This document shows positions 46,552-61,859 of a stretch of 64,000 nucleotides of DNA, piece after piece. Position 1 is the stretch's first letter. The number at the start of each line of letters is the position of its first letter. Origin of the DNA: Polymyxa betae (taxonomy: Eukaryota; Endomyxa; Phytomyxea; Plasmodiophorida; Plasmodiophoridae); NCBI GenBank assembly GCA_003693705.1, contig RBZT01000594.1, forward strand, positions 332-64,331. The letters run 5' to 3'. The position numbers were made by a program, and so were the translations under genes. The notes beneath the pieces were generated by a model, which worked only from the letters and a program-made list of their open reading frames with translations, was not told where the DNA came from and made no database searches.

Positions 46552-46885
46552 TATTAGTGATGACGAAGAGTAGAGAAGTGAAAGATGACAGCCACAGTGT
46601 GGTAATGTCAGATAGAGGCCAAGCCCATCTTCTGCTTAGTTCGTGTTTTGTAGAGTTCAATTCCAACGAGACGTTCGCGGTTCAAATCGTAAAAACCACT
46701 TTGTGACAACAGATTTCGACAAATCTAGTCGGAGATTGCCATGCGCTGGTATTTCTAAAGTTAGAACGGCGTTCCGTTCCTGGCATCGTTTCTCTGAATG
46801 TTAGAACATTCGGTGACTGGCGACCGATATTTGCGCTTAAAATCGATGAACAGCTTTATCCAAGGTTCTCATTTTTATAACAACA
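46552..46885. other. Divergent spacer
   Basis: Lies between the divergent starts of the F-BAR and the small basic gene. It could be a shared promoter; no motif is clear. Confidence 0.4.
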
Positions 46886-47095
46886 ATGCCAAAGACTTCA
46901 GCGACGAAGCGTGCTCCATTGGGTGAACTAGCCCCAGGCCAGATAAACCGCGGCTCAAGGTCCCAAGCTAAGATTAGGAAGAAGAAGTCTACCAGGAAAG
47001 CATCATCAGTCCCGGTCACGATTCGTAAGCCAAGCGGTCGTGTTGTAGGTTTGGGTGCAACAAAACATGCCAAGCATATGCCTGTGAAGAAGTAA
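46886..47095 (+). CDS. Small very basic protein, 69 residues
   Basis: One exon with 20 Lys/Arg among 69 residues (SQAKIRKKKSTRKASSVPV) and a Gly-containing end (GRVVGLGATKHAKHMPVKK). The composition suits a nucleic-acid binding or nucleolar protein, but no family is recognised and small basic open frames also arise by chance. Confidence 0.4.
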   Translation: MPKTSATKRAPLGELAPGQINRGSRSQAKIRKKKSTRKASSVPVTIRKPSGRVVGLGATKHAKHMPVKK

Positions 47096-47235
47096 TATCT
47101 CCCTGTTCAGAAGCTAAAGATCCAAATAATATCTGATCCAGAGCTCAAGGTAATAAAGTTAGTTCTAACGGTGATTGTGTTTCTATGCCAATCAGGAGCA
47201 GTTAGGTACAATAATAATCCTCCAGAGTAGTTTAG

Positions 47236-49064
<1,829 letters not shown>

Positions 49065-49500
49065 CGACGAAGAATTTTGCAAGAGAAACAAGATCTCACA
49101 ACGAGATACGGGAGGCGCACGCCCAAATTTCAAAAGTGAAAGGCGAATATCTCAGAGTTGCGCCAATTGTTGAGGGCGATTTCACATTTCCAGCCCAGCG
49201 AAGCCAGTGAACTGATGTCGTACGCCGGCCCCCCGATCAATCGTCATTATCCCGGTGTTTGTTACACTCCGAGAAGGCCAGACGCGCAATTAAGGTCCGA
49301 CGCCGGTTCTGGCCCCGGGGGAGACGGGCGCCGTTTACGGCACCCTTCATCAGTTCGGTGATTATAGCGACGACAGTGAGAAGTACATGATGACTGAGAG
49401 GCGAGTCCACGCACCCAGCTCCTCCCATATCATCATCTGCTATCTTTGGCGGATCACGTAAGCGCGGCCTTTTCCGTCATCACGTGGGTTGCTTCCCTCT
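49065..49500. other. Divergent spacer
   Basis: Shared upstream region of the CDPK (minus) and the C2H2 gene (plus). No TATA box seen; the middle is GC-rich around 49300. Confidence 0.4.
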
Positions 49501-49980
49501 ATGGATCAGGTCGAGCCCGAGTCTGACAATGACGAGGGTCCCAAACCGAATACGACCGGTGCCCGCCAGAAGGGCGTCGCTCTGAAACAGTACCGATGCG
49601 CTGTCTGTGATCGAGAATTTGCACGCCGTGACAAACTCGAACGGCATAGTCGAGTGCACAGCGGTGAGAAGCCGTTTCTGTGTTTTGAATGCGGAAGGGC
49701 GTTTGCTCGTCGCGATAAGTTGATTCGACATCGTAAGGAGGTGCATACTGGTGAAAGGCCTGTACGTTGATGGTCGATGTCGAAAACCTGCCTTTATTTA
49801 CTTATTGTTTAGTTCCGCTGCGAACTGTGTGCCAGAACGTTCGCCCGGCGAGACACGCTGAAAACACACAGGCGTATTCACACTGATCGGGATATAACAA
49901 GGCCTGGTGTCGCTGATCTACAGCATTCATCATGGGTATCATTGCTCGATACGCAGGCGAACGGCGTGAGAAGGGACTAG
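49501..49980 (+). CDS. Three-finger C2H2 zinc-finger protein with repeated FARRDKL fingers
   Basis: Two exons (49501-49761, 49813-49980; intron 51 nt) give 142 residues. Fingers at residues about 31-53, 59-82 and 87-109 are nearly alike: CAVCDREFARRDKLERHSRVH, CFECGRAFARRDKLIRHRKEVH and CELCARTFARRDTLKTHRRIH. The recognition helix of all three reads RRDKL or RRDTL, implying a repeated DNA target triplet, as in the yeast stress factors of the Msn2/Com2 type that bind AGGGG (inference). The intron splits exactly between finger 2 and 3. The acidic N-terminus could be an activation region. Confidence 0.88.
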
Positions 49981-50075
49981 TAAGATTTATTGTATGAATA
50001 TATTTATGTGAGGATCATGCAAATTCGAAGCCTGCTCTGCAGATTGTAGCGAAAGCACGAATTGACTTTAACGCT

Positions 50076-50942
50076 TCAGATCCAGTTGTTCGTCCATAGC
50101 AGGAATATTATGCCTACTGTGGCCACAGTCAACAGCACGAGGTAGAGGTAGCACTTCCTTCTCCTTGCCTGTCGCGAATATATCACCGCCTTGTCGACGT
50201 TAACGCGACCAGCTTCGGCACGTTCTGCAGCCATGACAACATTCTCTTCGATGATATTCAAGTCTTCCTGTTGCTCGTCGACGAGCAGCTTCAAATCAAC
50301 GAATAATTCTTGAATATCGCGGATTCCGTCATGGATGGCTTGCATTCCCTGCCGTTGCCTTTCCATATCTTCTACCGTCAATAGCAGCTGGCTATTTCGT
50401 TCCAGCGCCGACTGGAATGCATCGGTTTTCTTACCGTTCAAAACCTGCTGCATTTGGGTCTCGCTAATGCCGGCGTTGATTATACGAGCCTGTCTCTCTA
50501 CTTGCTGTTTGAGAACGTCGCGGAAATGCTCAGAAACATGTCCGAACTCGATCATCGCTTCTCGAAATCTCGTCTGATTCGTTCGAAATTTGTTCCTCTT
50601 AATTTGAGCCACTGTTGGTCCAGGATTGGAATTCGCTTCCAATGCGGTTATTTTTGCCTCTTCTTTGTCCAGCCATGTTTTCATTTTCAACGCGGCCGTT
50701 CTCGTTTTTGCCATAATGGTATCCAGCTGTCTTGAAGTCTGGGCGCTTGAGGCTTGGCCTGCGCGCTGTTCTAAAACCTGAATAGCTTTCGTATTGCGGT
50801 AGATCAGATCGATTCCGCGCTGGAAAGCATCAGCATTGTCGCCAACCTCCGGGACATTTTTCAGTCGATCGCGATCGATGTCCAGAGTGGCGGATCCGCG
50901 AAGACTCTCGAGACGATCACGAACAGAGTCATCAGGGTGCAT
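50076..50942 (-). CDS. Syntaxin-like Qa-SNARE
   Basis: One exon, 288 residues. Residues about 40-150 fit the Habc regulatory bundle. The SNARE motif lies at about residues 205-260: MQAIHDGIRDIQELFVDLKLLVDEQQEDLNII, with the central Gln layer in DEQQEDL, and a membrane anchor follows (CYLYLVLLTVATVGIIFLLW), leaving a four-residue tail. Qa-SNAREs drive fusion at plasma membrane or endosomes. The plain anchored layout fits plasma-membrane or Golgi syntaxins; the exact class is not resolved. Confidence 0.85.
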   Translation of the reverse strand: MHPDDSVRDRLESLRGSATLDIDRDRLKNVPEVGDNADAFQRGIDLIYRNTKAIQVLEQRAGQASSAQTSRQLDTIMAKTRTAALKMKTWLDKEEAKITALEANSNPGPTVAQIKRNKFRTNQTRFREAMIEFGHVSEHFRDVLKQQVERQARIINAGISETQMQQVLNGKKTDAFQSALERNSQLLLTVEDMERQRQGMQAIHDGIRDIQELFVDLKLLVDEQQEDLNIIEENVVMAAERAEAGRVNVDKAVIYSRQARRRKCYLYLVLLTVATVGIIFLLWTNNWI

Positions 50943-51903
50943 GATCTTGAAAACTGCTTACCGACTATGTCGCATAACAAAATGAGTCAAGCAGCATTTT
51001 TTGAGCAATGACTCATTGGATTATCTCAGTCATTCTACATTGAGAGGCTTGCAACGTCTGAAGTTCTTCTGTGCTCTCTGGACTGCTTACATGTGATGTT
51101 TCCTATATGTCTTAGCATGTCTTCCGAAAGCTCTTCCTGCTGATGCTTGGATGCGTTTGATGGGATTTGCAAACTCTGCTGTAAAGGCTCGTGACGAGGG
51201 CCTGCTCTTGGATTGTTGTGCATTAGAATTTGTACCCAGAACATTATGTATGGTGGAATCGTCAGTCGTCCACCGTCGTTTCAGCCGGCTATTATGCGAA
51301 TAGCAGCACATTCTCATAACAATCGATTGACATTCCATTCATGCAGATTCATTCACAAATACAGACTTTGCAGCAATTAAGGTATCACGCATTCCATATC
51401 TGTTTGAAAGTCGAACGAAGCGCGGCTTCAGACGAATTTAGCAAAATCGTGGCTTCAAAACGTGAAGCGCCTTCATATAAGCTTCACTTATTATGCGTGC
51501 TGTTCTATTCGTTTTTTTATTGCTGCAAGAATACTTCGCGTTGAGTTTTCTGTGGAGACGCAGAAAAGCATCAGCTCAAAACTGCACGTTTAACATTCTA
51601 ATATCTAAGCCGATAAATCAATTTTTTGAAACGTCAGCTTAGATTGCAGCGACGGGAGATAACCTGGGGTTGCCGCACATTAGCGACATTTTAAAAAGGA
51701 ACTTCTGTTGCGCATACTGTATTCTAACGGATTTTTCTGTGAAAAGAATCTGCGCGTGAATCTGCGCGAGATTTTGCGAGATAATCTGCGTGAGCTTATG
51801 ATAGCATGGACCATGTTCATGGTATAATGGGATGCCTCATCTCCCTGGGCCTCCTGAAGCCGGGGTCCGTGTCGGCAGACGATAGTCGTCATTACGCAAA
51901 TCG
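50943..51903. other. 960-base spacer upstream of the RdRP gene
   Basis: No gene supported. It holds a four-unit 12-nt tandem repeat (51747-51794) and, just after it, a small hairpin word (ACCATGTTCATGGT). A 102-codon minus frame (51680-51988) overlaps the RdRP start and is rejected. Confidence 0.5.
51747..51794 (+). repeat. Four 12-nt tandem units, consensus AATCTGCGCGAG
   Basis: Units at 51747, 51759, 51771 and 51783 keep an exact 12-base period; the third is diverged. They lie 110 bases before the RdRP start codon, so a promoter role is possible. Confidence 0.75.
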
Positions 51904-54900
51904 ATGGGGCGCCGTCGTCGCTATCGTTCCAGGGAGACGTTGGACCAGCTGGAACTCGAGCAGCTGATTGAGTCGCGTAAAGCGGCATATTTAGACAAAA
52001 AGCTCGGCAAGGAGCACGTCGAGCAGATCGAAGCTAGTAATGGACTGAAGGCTGCCGAGCGCGAAGTTAAGCTCGAATGTGCTGCCATCTTACGAAACAT
52101 TCCGAAGAGCATGGCAGCCTCGGAGCTGGTTCAGACTTTAAGCCAGCGAGCTGGCTTTCAGGATGAAATCATCAAGTGTAATATTCTGACTGAGAGCGGC
52201 AGCCATCATCGCTCCAACGGCAGCGCCCTAATCGTATTCAAAACCCCGACCGATTTTCAAAAGATTGCCGATTTATGCAAGCGAGGGTTTCGTATCCAAG
52301 GGCTTGAGGTTTCAATCAAGGAGAAGGCAAATTGGCAAAGAGGCGGTTCTCGTGGGGATTGCTCGAAAGTTTTCGCGGTCATCACAATGCATTTGTGTGC
52401 TGGTGATCGAGATCTGCAATCGTTGGAGCCTTCGGTTGTTCGTTGGTCCTGCTCTAGGGATGTATCATTGCAGGTAAAATATCAGGCTCTTGGTGTCTTT
52501 GAATGTTTAAGATTTTACAGATTAATCCTCGTAGCGTTCGCCAAATAGCTATTGAATTCAATAGCCAGTTTCGCATTGAATTTCCTCTAAAAAGCATTCG
52601 TCAATCGCGACTTCTGCAAAATGCAGAAGGTAGAGAAGTCTATCGATTTCGATTGGGAGGTCCTCCACACGTTTTCGTCCGAGAATCAACCGATTCGCGT
52701 CATGCTTCTGGTATGCTTGCTAATATTCTTAGAGGCATGAAATCCGATAAGCGGGTCTGGGAGCTTGGCGGAGGCAATTCACGCGATCACAAATGGGAGC
52801 GTACAATTGATCCTAGCGGGTTTTCAGCCTTTGGGCACTGTCTGGTTTATGAGCTCATTCTTGGACAATCTCCTTTCAACTTGAAGGAAGTGCTGTCGCA
52901 ATTCTCGATTACACCACCGGTTGTTCCTGGTGCCGTTCCAGATCCCATTGAGACCGAAGCCTTCCTAAGTGATGGCAACTGGAGCGGTGGCTATGATCAT
53001 GTTTTCGAGTCGCTTCCTTTCCCAATTCAGTATATGCTTCACGCCTGTATTGCTAGTCATAAGCTTTGCCTACGAAATCGGCAAGCTGCTCAAACGCTGT
53101 ATGATGCTCTCACAAATCCGGATCTTCATCCGGAAAAAGCTGTGGAGGAGCTTGAGAATTGGTATTTCGACGGGTATCCGACCAAATTTCACGAGTTGCT
53201 TGATCATCTTTCGGCAGCTGTTGAACCCGATGCCCAGCCAGAGCTTCTTGACAAAGACCCTCGCCGTAGTGCCTTAACGCGCCGAGTGCTAATTACGCCT
53301 CTCAGGATCTGCCCCCTTCCACTTGATGTTGATTCAAGTAACCGGGTTCTGCGATCCTTTTGGCGATACCGCGACCGCTTCTTGCGTGTTAACTTCTGTG
53401 ATGAGGACTTCGGCAACGTCATGCAAGTCGTGCGGTCGCCAGATGTCATGGAGCGTCGCATTCGGCACTTCGTTAGTGACGGAATTGTGATTGGCGGAAG
53501 GAAATTCGTTTTCCTGGCTTATTCGAACAGTCAGCTCCGAGAGCAGTCATGCTGGATGTATGATGAAGATTATCGCGATGATGACGATGATGATGATTTC
53601 CCGTCTGCTGCCGAGATCCGAGAGTCGATTGGCGATTTGTCTCACATTTCGGTGGTTGGAAAGCATGCTGCCCGATTAGCGCAAGCATTCTCGTCTACCA
53701 TTGCTGGTGTGAGAATGTTGGATTGGCAGTATCGAATGGTTGACGATGTTGAGCGGAATGGCTTCTGCTTCTCCGACGGATGTGGTGTTCTTTCATCTAC
53801 TCTTGCTGAAAAGATTGCTGCTGAGCTTCGTCTTACCAACGTTCCCAGTGCATTTCAAATTCGATTCGCTGGCAGCAAAGGCATCGTTGGCGTCCGTCCT
53901 TACGGTGCTATCAACATTCCAGATGTGGACTTGGTTCTTCGTAAAAGCATGACGAAATTTGTCGCTAATGAAGCGCATCGCGACTTGGAGATCTGCAACT
54001 ATTCCAAGATTATGCCATGCTATCTCAACCGGCAAATCATCAATCTTCTTTCTTGTTTGGGAGTACCTGATCGCTCGTTCCTGGATTTGGCTGATGCTAT
54101 GCTCAAGTCGATGGATCATGCAATGTCGGATTACGATTCGTGCTGCGAAATGGTTCGTGATAACGCCCCGGGATCGATTGCCGACCGCATGCTTGATGCT
54201 GGGATCAAGCCTGAGAACGACCGCCATCTGTGGGAGCTGGTTCACGCTCTTCGTGATCGTCTTCTTATGGATGTTCAAACCAAAGCTCGCATCTTCGTGC
54301 ATCAGGGCCTCACTCTTTATGGGTTGATGGACGAGACCGGCTTGTTGGAGCCAGATGAGGTCTTCTTGCAGCAATCGGATCCGCCCATGATGCTTCCGCC
54401 TGGAACTCGCGTAGCTGTGGGACGTTCGCCTTGTCTTCATCCCGGTGATATTCGAATTCTTCGCACATCTGACTGCCCAGAACTCTCAAATCTGTACGAT
54501 GTGGTCGTCTTCTCTCAGCAAGGTGAACGTCCTCAGCCGAACATGATGTCGGGAGGAGATTTAGATGGAGATATTTATTTCATCATCTGGGATGAGACTT
54601 TGCTCCCGGCTGAAGAGTATCCTCCTATGGATTATGCTGCTCCTTCTCAGCAACCTGTCTCCGTCTCTGATCAAGTCGATGTTACCCACATTCAAGACTT
54701 CTTTGTGAACTACATGAAGAACGACAATTTAGGTATCACTAAGAATCGATATTTTTTCAGTTCCATGAATTAAGTTTCTTCAGGTCGAATTGCTAATGCT
54801 CATGTTGTCTTCGCCGATCGTGCTGAAGAAGGCGCCAAGTCCGCTGAATGCCTAATGTTAGCAGAGCTTCACTCAATTGCTGTCGATTTCGGCAAATCAG

Positions 54901-55514
54901 GTGTCCCAGCATTGTTACCGAAAGAACTATATCCGCATGCTTATCCCGATTTTATGGAGAAGGACACCAAACCATCTTACGACTCCAAGAAAGTTATCGG
55001 GAAAATCTACCGCAAAGCTCGAGGAAGACATTTCAAGCCGTTCCCTCCCCATGTCAATGGATTCGATCAGCGTTTCCTGGTCCCAGGTTACGAGGAATTT
55101 GTGGACAATGCAAAAGGCCTGTTTGTATCCTATAGCAACTCGCTCTGGGACATTGCTCAGCGATTCGAATGTTACGACGAAGGCGAGCTGGTTAGCGGTT
55201 TCGTCCGCTCACTGACAAAGAAACTGGCCAGAACTCGTGATGTTACTGGAGTCGATTCTGTCCAGCAACTAACGATGCAAGTCGAACACATGGTGGAAGG
55301 CTATCGAGAGGAATTCTGGATCGATTTAGACCGAGATATTACAAATCCTGAATCATATCAGCGCTCATTGGCCAAAGCATCGGCATGGTATTACGTCGCC
55401 TATTCCCAGCCATTCGCCGAAGATTATGACAAACCATTCCTAAGTTTCGCCTGGATAGCTGCACCGCAATTGTGTGCTATTGTCCAATCTGCATTAGGCG
55501 ACCGACAAGAATAA
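51904..55514 (+). CDS. RNA-dependent RNA polymerase of the eukaryotic RDR family
   Basis: Three exons (51904-52473, 52521-54732, 54784-55514; introns 47 and 51 nt) total 3513 nt, 1170 residues. Residues about 55-140 resemble an RRM (AILRNIPKSMAASEL ... GSALIVFKT), as in plant RDRs. The catalytic double-psi-barrel core is between residues about 420 and 880 and contains the metal-binding NMMSGGDLDGDIYF with all three Asp, plus the upstream LDWQYRM, FCFSDGCG and KGIVGVRPYG blocks of the family. RDRs copy single-stranded RNA into dsRNA for Dicer in RNA silencing. No Dicer or Argonaute is in the window. The four-unit repeat lies just upstream. Confidence 0.92.
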
Positions 55515-55702
55515 AGACTCTCTCAACCCACAAAACCTGTGTTGAGTTAACCAACCAGATCCTACGCCTTTAATAAACAGCGAGCAATTATCCATATTTC
55601 TTGCAATAACAAATAATCTGATAGGGAGCGGATGGTCCGGAGAGTCAGCTGGCGCAACATCGACATCACGTCTCTCTTTGTCTGTTTATCACATTAACGG
55701 AA

Positions 55703-56181
55703 ATGGCGTCTCCGCTCGGGCGGCTAATCGCCCAGATTCTGGTCGTCGGATCCGGGATCGTCTCAAAGGCCTTTATGCAAGCCTATGAACAGGCTCTCGC
55801 CAGTGAGATCGTTTGTTGTCTAATCTGCCTGTCCGCCTCTAACTGCTGCGATAGACGCTAGGAGACAAGGCGGGACTAAAGCAGCTGCTGCCAATCTGTC
55901 TCAGGCTTTATCCAGAAAAATCAAGCCAGAAGAAGCTCGTCTAGTTCTCAATGTTAAAGAGAGCGCTGACAAAGAGGAAATCGAAAAGGTCAAAACGTCA
56001 CTTGGCGTCACTGCATTTTGTCTCATCGCAATTTTAGGCATTTAAAGCCTTGTTCGATGCCAACGATGTCAAGAACGGAGGATCCCTCTATCTGCAGTCC
56101 AAAGTATACAGGGCTCATGAATGTCTCAGCAGCCTAATCCAATCATCAACTGAAGAGACTCTGAAAAAGAAACCAATATAA
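55703..56181 (+). CDS. PAM16: PAM16/TIM16 subunit of the mitochondrial import motor
   Basis: Three exons (55703-55802, 55855-55988, 56038-56181; introns 52 and 49 nt) give 125 residues. It begins with a hydrophobic start (LIAQILVVGSGIVSKAF) and has the degenerate J-like fold: EEARLVLNVKESADKEEIEKAFKALFDAND, then GGSLYLQSKVYRAHE. The HPD tripeptide is absent, as in all PAM16 proteins, which inhibit or anchor PAM18 at the TIM23 channel. Length matches human Magmas (125). It precedes LCB2 by 210 bases on the same strand. Confidence 0.9.
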
Positions 56182-56390
56182 TACAAAGTTCACATTCCCT
56201 TATTAACCCTAACCTCGTTTATTTCAATAATCGATTGGGCTGGTCGTTCGTTCTTTCCGTTGCAATCGTCTTATCTGATTCTTCCCGGTCTAAAAAAAAA
56301 TTGCGCTGTTTTGTTTGGCTTGACCGGCTGTGAAACGTAAGTCAAGAACGCCGGCAGCCCTTTGTCTCCATTTCTCAAATCGTTCATGAG

Positions 56391-58556
<2,166 letters not shown>

Positions 58557-58699
58557 TTAATGAAGTGTCAATGTACGAGAGATGCCTTTCTTCTGTCAGG
58601 TTTTGCATTGGACTTTCGCTTATAATTCAACAGCCGCCTTCATACGCCAAAAACTTTCTTATTATTAGGGATCGCTATAGCTGCAATCTCTTGTTCTGA

Positions 58700-59205
58700 A
58701 TGCTTCCCTATTGCTCTATGTATAAAAATGAATCTCGCTTTGTCCAACGATTATTGTTGCCACCACCAAATCCTCACAATCTGCTGTTGATATATGCTAT
58801 TATCTTGTTTCTGGTATCTTCAGGAGCCTATTACGACGCATTCTGTCTTGGTAATGCATCTGTACTTAAACTTTTCATTTCTCTACCGTCGGTCCATATT
58901 CAGTTCTGAGCTTTATTTCGTCACCACCAGGTTTCGTGACGACGATGTTTGCTGTTGGGAAAGTGCCCAAGCCATTCTAGATAGTTATATTTTGCAATCA
59001 GAAAGGTCCCGAGTTCATGACCAAGTATGGAGCGCTTTGATGGTTTCTTAGTTGGCGCTCTCTTTCTTTATAGACTAACTGAGAAGGTCAATCTCTCAGT
59101 GGTTTCTTCAGTGGTTTTTTATGGATGGTTCCTCTGACAGCTAATGCCAACATAAGATCAATGAAAGCCAACAATCCCGTGACGATGGTGCATTCCGATG
59201 AGTGA
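58700..59205 (+). CDS. Small membrane protein, two predicted helices, unresolved 3' end
   Basis: From ATG 58700 (or 58718) the first exon encodes PPPNPHNLLLIYAIILFLVSSGAYYD, a clear membrane helix. A 53-nt intron near 58853 leads to SFISSPPGFVTTMFAVGK; later exons may give a second helix (LSGFFSGFLWMVPLT) and end with a TGA at 59203-59205. The order recalls OSTC-type oligosaccharyltransferase subunits (YD after the first helix, then PP), but this is weak. The proposed stop overlaps the start codon of the next gene (59198), so either the end of this model or the start of the next is wrong. Confidence 0.35.
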
Positions 59206-60067
59206 AATATCTCAAGACGACTGTTGCCAGCATATAAAGGATCAACTGAATACCTCTGTAAGCTCACAGCAATTAGACGATGTCAAAGCACGGGTCGATG
59301 AATGCCTAATAGCAGACTCTCTGACCGACATCTTCACTCTAATGAAAGAGCCGAATTTATTCGTATTCGTATACTGTAGCTTCTATCACGTTATTCAATG
59401 CTCGTGCATTGAAAGACTGCAAAGTCGAAAGTGTCAATCTAAGGCAGAGCATCATTCAGGAAGCATCTCGAGATTTTGTAGCTTTCTAAAGGAAATCGTG
59501 TTCTTGAGATTTTCTCGCCAACGATCGAATCCGTACATATGCATGGGCGAATCGTTTAGAAACCCAACGACAGCCTCCACACGCAGACGATCGTACTCCC
59601 TAGCCGGCGATGCAATTGCCATTGCCCTGTCTGACGACCTACGAAATACTTTCTCTAGACGCCTGAAAGATTACATCCGTGAATCCGAGCCAATATCACC
59701 TCGGCTCGTATTTGCAGGTCCCGAGTTCTTCGACCATGAATTAGAATTCGTTTTTAATCCATTCACAGTTTCCGAAAAAGTTGTCACATTCTTCTATTCG
59801 ATCTGCAGGGGATCGAAAACTGAACGAATCGGTCCAAGACAGTTCCTGGGAGCGCTTCGTCGCCATCGAATCGTCGGCGAACGCCCCTGCCCGGTTTCTG
59901 TCAACGAGGCCGACCTGGCCTTCATCCGAGCTCGGAACCCTCTGCGAACGACATTGAACGTGGACGCCTTCGAGCGCGCCCTGGCTGACATCGCCAAGCA
60001 TGCCTTCTTTGACGACCCGTATCCGCTGGCGAAATTGTTCACACTTATTGATTTTGAACGAGTTTAA
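59198..60067 (+). CDS. Unknown 289-residue protein with a helical, EF-hand-like end
   Basis: A single open frame from ATG 59198; a later ATG at 59342 is also possible and would avoid the overlap with the upstream model. The last 60 residues (TTLNVDAFERALADIAKHAFF) resemble p25-alpha/EF-hand-like helices that bind microtubules, without canonical Ca2+ ligands. The middle contains VFAGPEFFDHELEFVFNPFTV and a Cys-rich stretch (SFYHVIQCSCIERLQSRKC) that may hide an in-frame intron. No firm family assignment. Confidence 0.5.
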   Translation: MSEISQDDCCQHIKDQLNTSVSSQQLDDVKARVDECLIADSLTDIFTLMKEPNLFVFVYCSFYHVIQCSCIERLQSRKCQSKAEHHSGSISRFCSFLKEIVFLRFSRQRSNPYICMGESFRNPTTASTRRRSYSLAGDAIAIALSDDLRNTFSRRLKDYIRESEPISPRLVFAGPEFFDHELEFVFNPFTVSEKVVTFFYSICRGSKTERIGPRQFLGALRRHRIVGERPCPVSVNEADLAFIRARNPLRTTLNVDAFERALADIAKHAFFDDPYPLAKLFTLIDFERV

Positions 60068-60096
60068 TGAAGGTGCAGATTGTATGTAATAAGGAA

Positions 60097-60132
60097 AAGT
60101 GCGAGCCCACTTTTTTTGAACACTGCGCACTT
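60097..60132. repeat. Hairpin at convergent gene ends
   Basis: Arms AAGTGCG (60097-60103) and CGCACTT (60126-60132) flank a T-rich loop. They lie between the stops of the unknown gene and the oxygenase gene; a 3'-end or termination role is possible. Confidence 0.4.
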
Positions 60133-60377
60133 ATTGTAAAGATAGAACGCAACTTTTATTCGATTGCTCTTGTCGTTCTGGTTTCGCCGACGCCATTTTC
60201 TCGAGCGTCGGCTTAGCTAGGTTGGTCAATACGTCGGCCGTCAATTTCAACACACACCTGGTCGTTCACTTGTCAAGTGTATGAATTGACGTCCCGGTGG
60301 AGGGCAGCCGACAACTTCTGATCTTCTCAAATTTGCTTAACTGTCGCCTTAATAGATTGTTTATTTTCGATATCTAT

Positions 60378-61859
60378 CTAGATAGCAGGGTCAGCGATTT
60401 GACGAGCGAACTTGAAATCGTGCCAGTCGAAGTCGCTGGGGACGTAATGCAGCAGAAGGCTGGAGAACTCGCGTCCCGAGGTCGGCATCGGATCCCTCCA
60501 ATGAATATGTCGACGGCCACGAAACAGCACAGCATCGCCATCTCTCAGGACGATCTTCACCGATTCGGCTCTGGGCGGCAGCGCCTGCCATCCCGCCTTC
60601 TCTTGCTCTTGTCTGATCGTATGAACCCAGATAGGCCAGGCGCCACCTCCTCCATTATCATCATAATGCATCTGTATAGAGACCGTCCACTCATTATCTT
60701 CACGATCTGTATGAGGCTTCAATACAGGGCGGCCTCCTCCTTCTACAACTCGATGCCAACATAGAAATGAATAGACATGTTTGATAGATTGATCAGCGAT
60801 CTGGTTCAAGACGCCTGTTAATCGCTGTCCTAACCAATGACTAACTCGATCATTATAGGTGATGGTTCTGCTCAGTTCCGGATCGTAATTCGTCACGATG
60901 CCGTCGCGGATCAGGTCGGCGTAGAATTCCTGAATCTGTCGTACTTCCCAGGGCGTCACAAACCCGCGAAGCACCACGAAATCCAGGTCGATCAGCGTCC
61001 GCCGCGCCGTCTCCAGGTTGGCGAACCCTCCGGCCACATCGACATCGGCGCCGAACCAGGACGACGACGGCCGCAGGAATTCGCGCCCATCGCTGCCATT
61101 ACGACGTTGGCGGAACGCCTCGAACAGGTCGCGGAAGGCGATCAGCTTCCGCAGCCGGGCGGCGTACTGGTCCGGCTCCAGGTCCGGGTCGGTGTGGTCG
61201 TAGACGCGATCGTAAAAGTTCTCGTGGACATCGCCATCGGCCAGCTCGCGGGCCGCATAGAAACTCGCCTATCAAAGCGAACAATCAGCAACGACGACGT
61301 CGGGTGAAAGGGCGGCGGCGTACTTTGGCACGATCGAGGGCGCCGCCGAACTCGTCAATGTAGCCCAGGTAGAGATCGGCTCGAGCCGAGCACGAGCTGA
61401 CACCGCGCACTCCATGCAGCAGGTCGGCGGCGTCGTCGTCGCGTCCCATCACGAACTGGAGCACGGCCTGGGCCAGTACGGGTTCGCAGGCGTCCGGCGC
61501 CAGTCGCGCCTGCCAACACGCACAGCAATCTCAGATTTCCGGGGCCAGTACGACACACACGACGACCGTACCGCTTCCTGGAAGTAGCCGACGGCAGTCT
61601 GGGCCTGGGTCGGTAATGCTGGCCCCGAGGTCGAATTGATGGAATCGAGGGCGTAGAGCCGCCCCAGCTGCATGGCGGCGTCGTAATCGGTGGCGCTGAT
61701 CGCCTGCAGATGATGAACGTAGTCGAGGTTGGGTCGGGCGCCATCGCTTCTCCATCCGTAGTAGAAGGAGGCGGCGATGGCGATCACGGCGACCACGGCC
61801 GGCGTCGTCTGGCACCAGCGACGGCTGGATGACGCCGGGGTCTTGACTGCAACCGACAT
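60378..61859 (-). CDS. Membrane-anchored TPR plus 2-oxoglutarate/Fe(II) oxygenase (prolyl 4-hydroxylase-like)
   Basis: Three exons (61859-61572, 61509-61324, 61268-60378; introns 62 and 55 nt) give 454 residues. An N-terminal anchor (AVVAVIAIAASFYYGW) is followed by TPR-like helices (DYDAAMQLGRLYALDS, AQTAVGYFQEA, AVLQFVMGRDDDAADLL). The C-terminal 220 residues are a 2-oxoglutarate oxygenase: WHRVVEGGGRPVLKPHTDREDNEW holds the HxD pair, and GDAVLFRGRRHIHWRDP holds the distal His and a candidate Arg for 2-oxoglutarate. The TPR-plus-oxygenase layout resembles prolyl 3-/4-hydroxylases of the ER. Substrate is unknown. Three of the GTACTGGYCC words are inside. Confidence 0.75.

Noticed and set aside
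51680-51988. 102-codon minus-strand frame
   Set aside because: Overlaps the start of the RdRP gene and has no recognisable content.
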